Assembly: GCA_024408905.1 (NCBI GenBank)
Contig: JAKSUP010000011.1
Coordinates: 1 to 15,379 of the forward strand
Length of the DNA: 15,379 nucleotides
Origin: a bacterium
Lineage (GTDB): Bacteria > Cyanobacteriota > Vampirovibrionia > Gastranaerophilales > Gastranaerophilaceae
Direction: 5' to 3'
A program made the translations under genes and the position numbers. The notes beneath the pieces are model-generated. The model was not told where the DNA came from. It did not search any database and saw nothing but the letters and a program-made list of their open reading frames with translations. Numbering within the stretch: the stretch's first letter is position 1; the number at the start of each line of letters is the position of its first letter. Positions 13,743 to 15,379 of the stretch are shown in pieces.

Positions 13743-14588
13743 CTAACCCTTGACAGCACCATCGTTTTCACCTGAAATAAAATATCTTTGCATTGCAAGA
13801 AAAAATATGATTATCGGTATTGTCGCAATGATTGAACCTGCTGCAATAAACCTCCAATTCGCAGAAAACATTCCTTGCAAATTGTTTATTCCGACAGGAA
13901 GTGTATACATAGAATCTTTGGTTAGCATAATACTTGGCCACAAAAATTCTCCCCAAGAACCAATAAAGGTAAATACTGCTAAAACTGCCAACGTTGGTTT
14001 AACCATCGGAATCACGACCTTCATAAACATTTGAAACACATTACACCCGTCAACAATTGCGGCTTCTTCGACCTCTCTCGGGACTTTCAAAAAAGCTTGT
14101 CGCATGAGAAATATCCCGAAGGCACTCACTGCGAAAGGCATTACAAGTCCAATATAACCCATGACATTATTTACGCTATCAATCAAATGAAGTTTGAGAG
14201 TAATTATATAAACAGGTAACATAATTGCCTGAAACGGAATCATAATTGTTGCAAGTATTGAGAAAAAGAATACTTTTTTACCCTTAAATTGCATTCTGGC
14301 TAAAGGATATGCTGCTAATGATGACAAAACAAGATTTAATAAAACGGTAAGTCCAGCTACAATCATGCTGTTCCAAAAATATCCCATAAAATTTACTCTG
14401 TGCCAAACGTCAACATAATTTGTCCAAGTAAAATCTGTAGGAATAATCATAGGAGGATACGCAAAAATATCCTCATTAATTCCTTTTAAAGAAGTAGATG
14501 TTAACCATATAAAAGGAAATATTGACAATAAAGACGTTATTATCAATATTGTATGCGTAATTGATTTTGAAAAAAGTTTTTTAAACAT
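13743..14588 (-). CDS. Carbohydrate ABC transporter permease, MalG type
   Basis: One of two membrane subunits of a sugar importer of the CUT1 class; it normally works with a second permease (MalF type), a binding protein and an ATPase. The 281-residue product has six membrane segments and the cytoplasmic EAA loop EEAAIVDGCNVFQMF (174-188), ending IPMVKP (193-198), which docks the ATPase. The N-terminal ITHTILIITSLLSIFPFIWL helix and the terminal RYFISGENDGAVKG are typical of MalG-like proteins (family ending: GL..GAVKG). The ATG comes one base after the stop of the pilin-like gene (TAG-G-ATG), with only AGG touching the start, so translation probably depends on coupling. The partner permease and binding protein are not in the window. 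The sugar cannot be named. Confidence 0.92.
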   Translation of the reverse strand: MFKKLFSKSITHTILIITSLLSIFPFIWLTSTSLKGINEDIFAYPPMIIPTDFTWTNYVDVWHRVNFMGYFWNSMIVAGLTVLLNLVLSSLAAYPLARMQFKGKKVFFFSILATIMIPFQAIMLPVYIITLKLHLIDSVNNVMGYIGLVMPFAVSAFGIFLMRQAFLKVPREVEEAAIVDGCNVFQMFMKVVIPMVKPTLAVLAVFTFIGSWGEFLWPSIMLTKDSMYTLPVGINNLQGMFSANWRFIAAGSIIATIPIIIFFLAMQRYFISGENDGAVKG

Positions 14589-14589
14589 C

Positions 14590-15030
14590 CTATTTCTCTG
14601 ATAAAGTTCCGTTAGAATTTCTTGTGTATTTGAATTTATCTACACCGACTTTATTTGGTTTATCAGTACAGTTTGCATCAATAGTAATTTCTGAGTTGTT
14701 TTGAAAAATGCAAGCACCATTTTTTGTTTTAATAACATCTTTATTGTTTTCATCTTTATCTTTTGTCACAACCATATACTTTTGCAATGCCTCAAATCCG
14801 TCAGTATCTGTTAATGTTGCTAATTTTGTATCTGCAATATTTTCTTCATCATCATCAATCAACGCATTACCGTATGCAATTTCCAAATCAGTTGCCACTG
14901 ATTTCGCTTTTGTCATGTTAGCTCTTTTGTTAATATCCACAGATACAATAGGTATTGTAATTGCAGCTACCACACCTACAATAGCAATCGTAATTAAAAC
15001 TTCTGCGAGAGTAAATCCTTCTTTTTTCAT
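14590..15030 (-). CDS. Type IV pilin-like / pseudopilin protein
   Basis: The 146-residue product begins with a prepilin peptidase site, MKKEG/FTLAEVLIT, cut between G5 and F6 with E10 at position 5 of the mature chain, and continues into the long hydrophobic helix IAIVGVVAAITIP. The mature protein would be N-methylated and sit in the inner membrane or in a short pilus or type II secretion-like filament. The body is hydrophilic, with two cysteines (ACIF and ANCT) that may form a disulphide, and ends KPNKVGVDKFKYTRNSNGTLSEK-like. A GAGGTG ribosome site precedes the ATG. It follows the pilin-like gene at 15046 by 15 bases and abuts the ABC permease by one base. Such pilin-like proteins are numerous in Gastranaerophilales, from memory. 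Role in adhesion, secretion or uptake is unknown. Confidence 0.88.
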   Translation of the reverse strand: MKKEGFTLAEVLITIAIVGVVAAITIPIVSVDINKRANMTKAKSVATDLEIAYGNALIDDDEENIADTKLATLTDTDGFEALQKYMVVTKDKDENNKDVIKTKNGACIFQNNSEITIDANCTDKPNKVGVDKFKYTRNSNGTLSEK

Positions 15031-15045
15031 TATGCCACCTCTATA

Positions 15046-15379
15046 TTAATAATCCATCTTATAACCGTGTTCCACAATATATGCCGTACATTTATAACCG
15101 GCATCACCATCAGCAGGACAATTTGCTTTTGCAACTGCTGTATAGCTGCCGTTTGTTAAAATTTGATAATCATGTCCCCAGTATGGATATAATCTGCCGT
15201 CATCACCCACCACATATTTAAACTTATCTCTGGAAGGCTTATTAGGCTTAGTAGAACCATTTGTATCAATTTCAAGTTCATATAAAATCTTTGTTAAACT
15301 TATTCCTTTATCCAATGCGTCTTTATCTGATAAGGCCTTATTATCAGGATTATCATTCTTTTTAAATTTTATTTCTGAT
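15046..15379 (-). CDS. Second pilin-like protein, C-terminal part (runs off window)
   Basis: The frame is open from the right edge to TAA at 15046-15048, giving at least 110 residues; an internal TTG at 15315 is not the true start because the frame continues upstream to the edge. The segment STKPNKPSRDKFKYVVGDDG matches the KPNKVGVDKFKY end of the next pilin, and a D-x-N-G just before it recalls the metal-binding loop of pseudopilins. The end, with two cysteines (ANCPADG and YKCTAYIV) and HGYKMDY, resembles the C-terminus of Gastranaerophilales pilin-like proteins. The N-terminal prepilin signal should lie beyond the window. It is probably cotranscribed with the downstream pilin. Confidence 0.75.
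   Translation of the reverse strand, partial: SEIKFKKNDNPDNKALSDKDALDKGISLTKILYELEIDTNGSTKPNKPSRDKFKYVVGDDGRLYPYWGHDYQILTNGSYTAVAKANCPADGDAGYKCTAYIVEHGYKMDY

Noticed and set aside
15046..15315. Complete 89-residue protein starting at TTG 15315
   Set aside because: The frame stays open upstream to the window edge for 21 more codons, and the content is the C-terminal part of a pilin-like protein.

Overview
The window is AT-rich (roughly one third G+C by eye) and looks like a chromosomal segment of a Gram-negative gut bacterium, most likely a Gastranaerophilales / 'Melainabacteria' type non-photosynthetic relative of Cyanobacteria. This rests on short type IV pilin-like proteins beginning KKEGFTLAEVLIT, lineage-type proteins of unknown function carrying an 'SFxG' motif, and a MiaA with the DSR form of its active-site loop. 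It was judged from family resemblance without a database search. No rRNA, tRNA, CRISPR array, insertion sequence or phage gene is visible, and no gene-free stretch reaches 300 bases.

Left edge (1-485): the first 170 bases are clearly richer in G+C (about 53%) and hold the N-terminus of a ceramidase-like hydrolase read leftward. It abuts the C-terminal half of a HAD-type phosphatase that has lost its nucleophile domain. This is a recombination scar or an assembly join.

Housekeeping block (498-4449): ychF and a small glycine-rich protein read leftward; miaA and cstA read rightward. The divergent intergenic region has a perfect-consensus sigma70-type promoter on one side. On the other it has a 24-bp perfect palindrome over the likely miaA promoter, and miaA may be leaderless. 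An AU-rich 13-bp hairpin sits directly before the ychF ribosome binding site.

Motor and lineage-protein block (4484-10615, all leftward): an 815-residue membrane protein with a Q/K/E/N-rich tail, then motA, motB and a 200-residue unknown protein in one overlapping cassette, then a 341-residue helical-repeat-like protein ending at a terminator shared with cstA. MotA/MotB form an ion-driven stator. The overlapping third gene and a long extra tail on MotB are the least explained parts.

Metabolic block (10719-13614, leftward): a uridine kinase/PRK-family P-loop kinase, a QueD-type pterin synthase, UppP (undecaprenyl-diphosphate phosphatase) and DeoC (deoxyribose-phosphate aldolase), closely spaced and ending at a strong intrinsic terminator after deoC. 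The products serve nucleotide salvage, deazapurine/pterin synthesis and cell-wall lipid recycling; no single pathway joins them all.

Right edge (13743-15379, leftward): two pilin-like proteins in tandem (the first cut by the window edge) followed, one base after a stop codon, by a lone MalG-type sugar ABC permease without its usual partners nearby. I see no clear new defence or mobile system. The best leads are the motAB third gene, the 815-residue protein, the palindrome/leaderless miaA region, the ychF leader hairpin and the pilin-permease junction.
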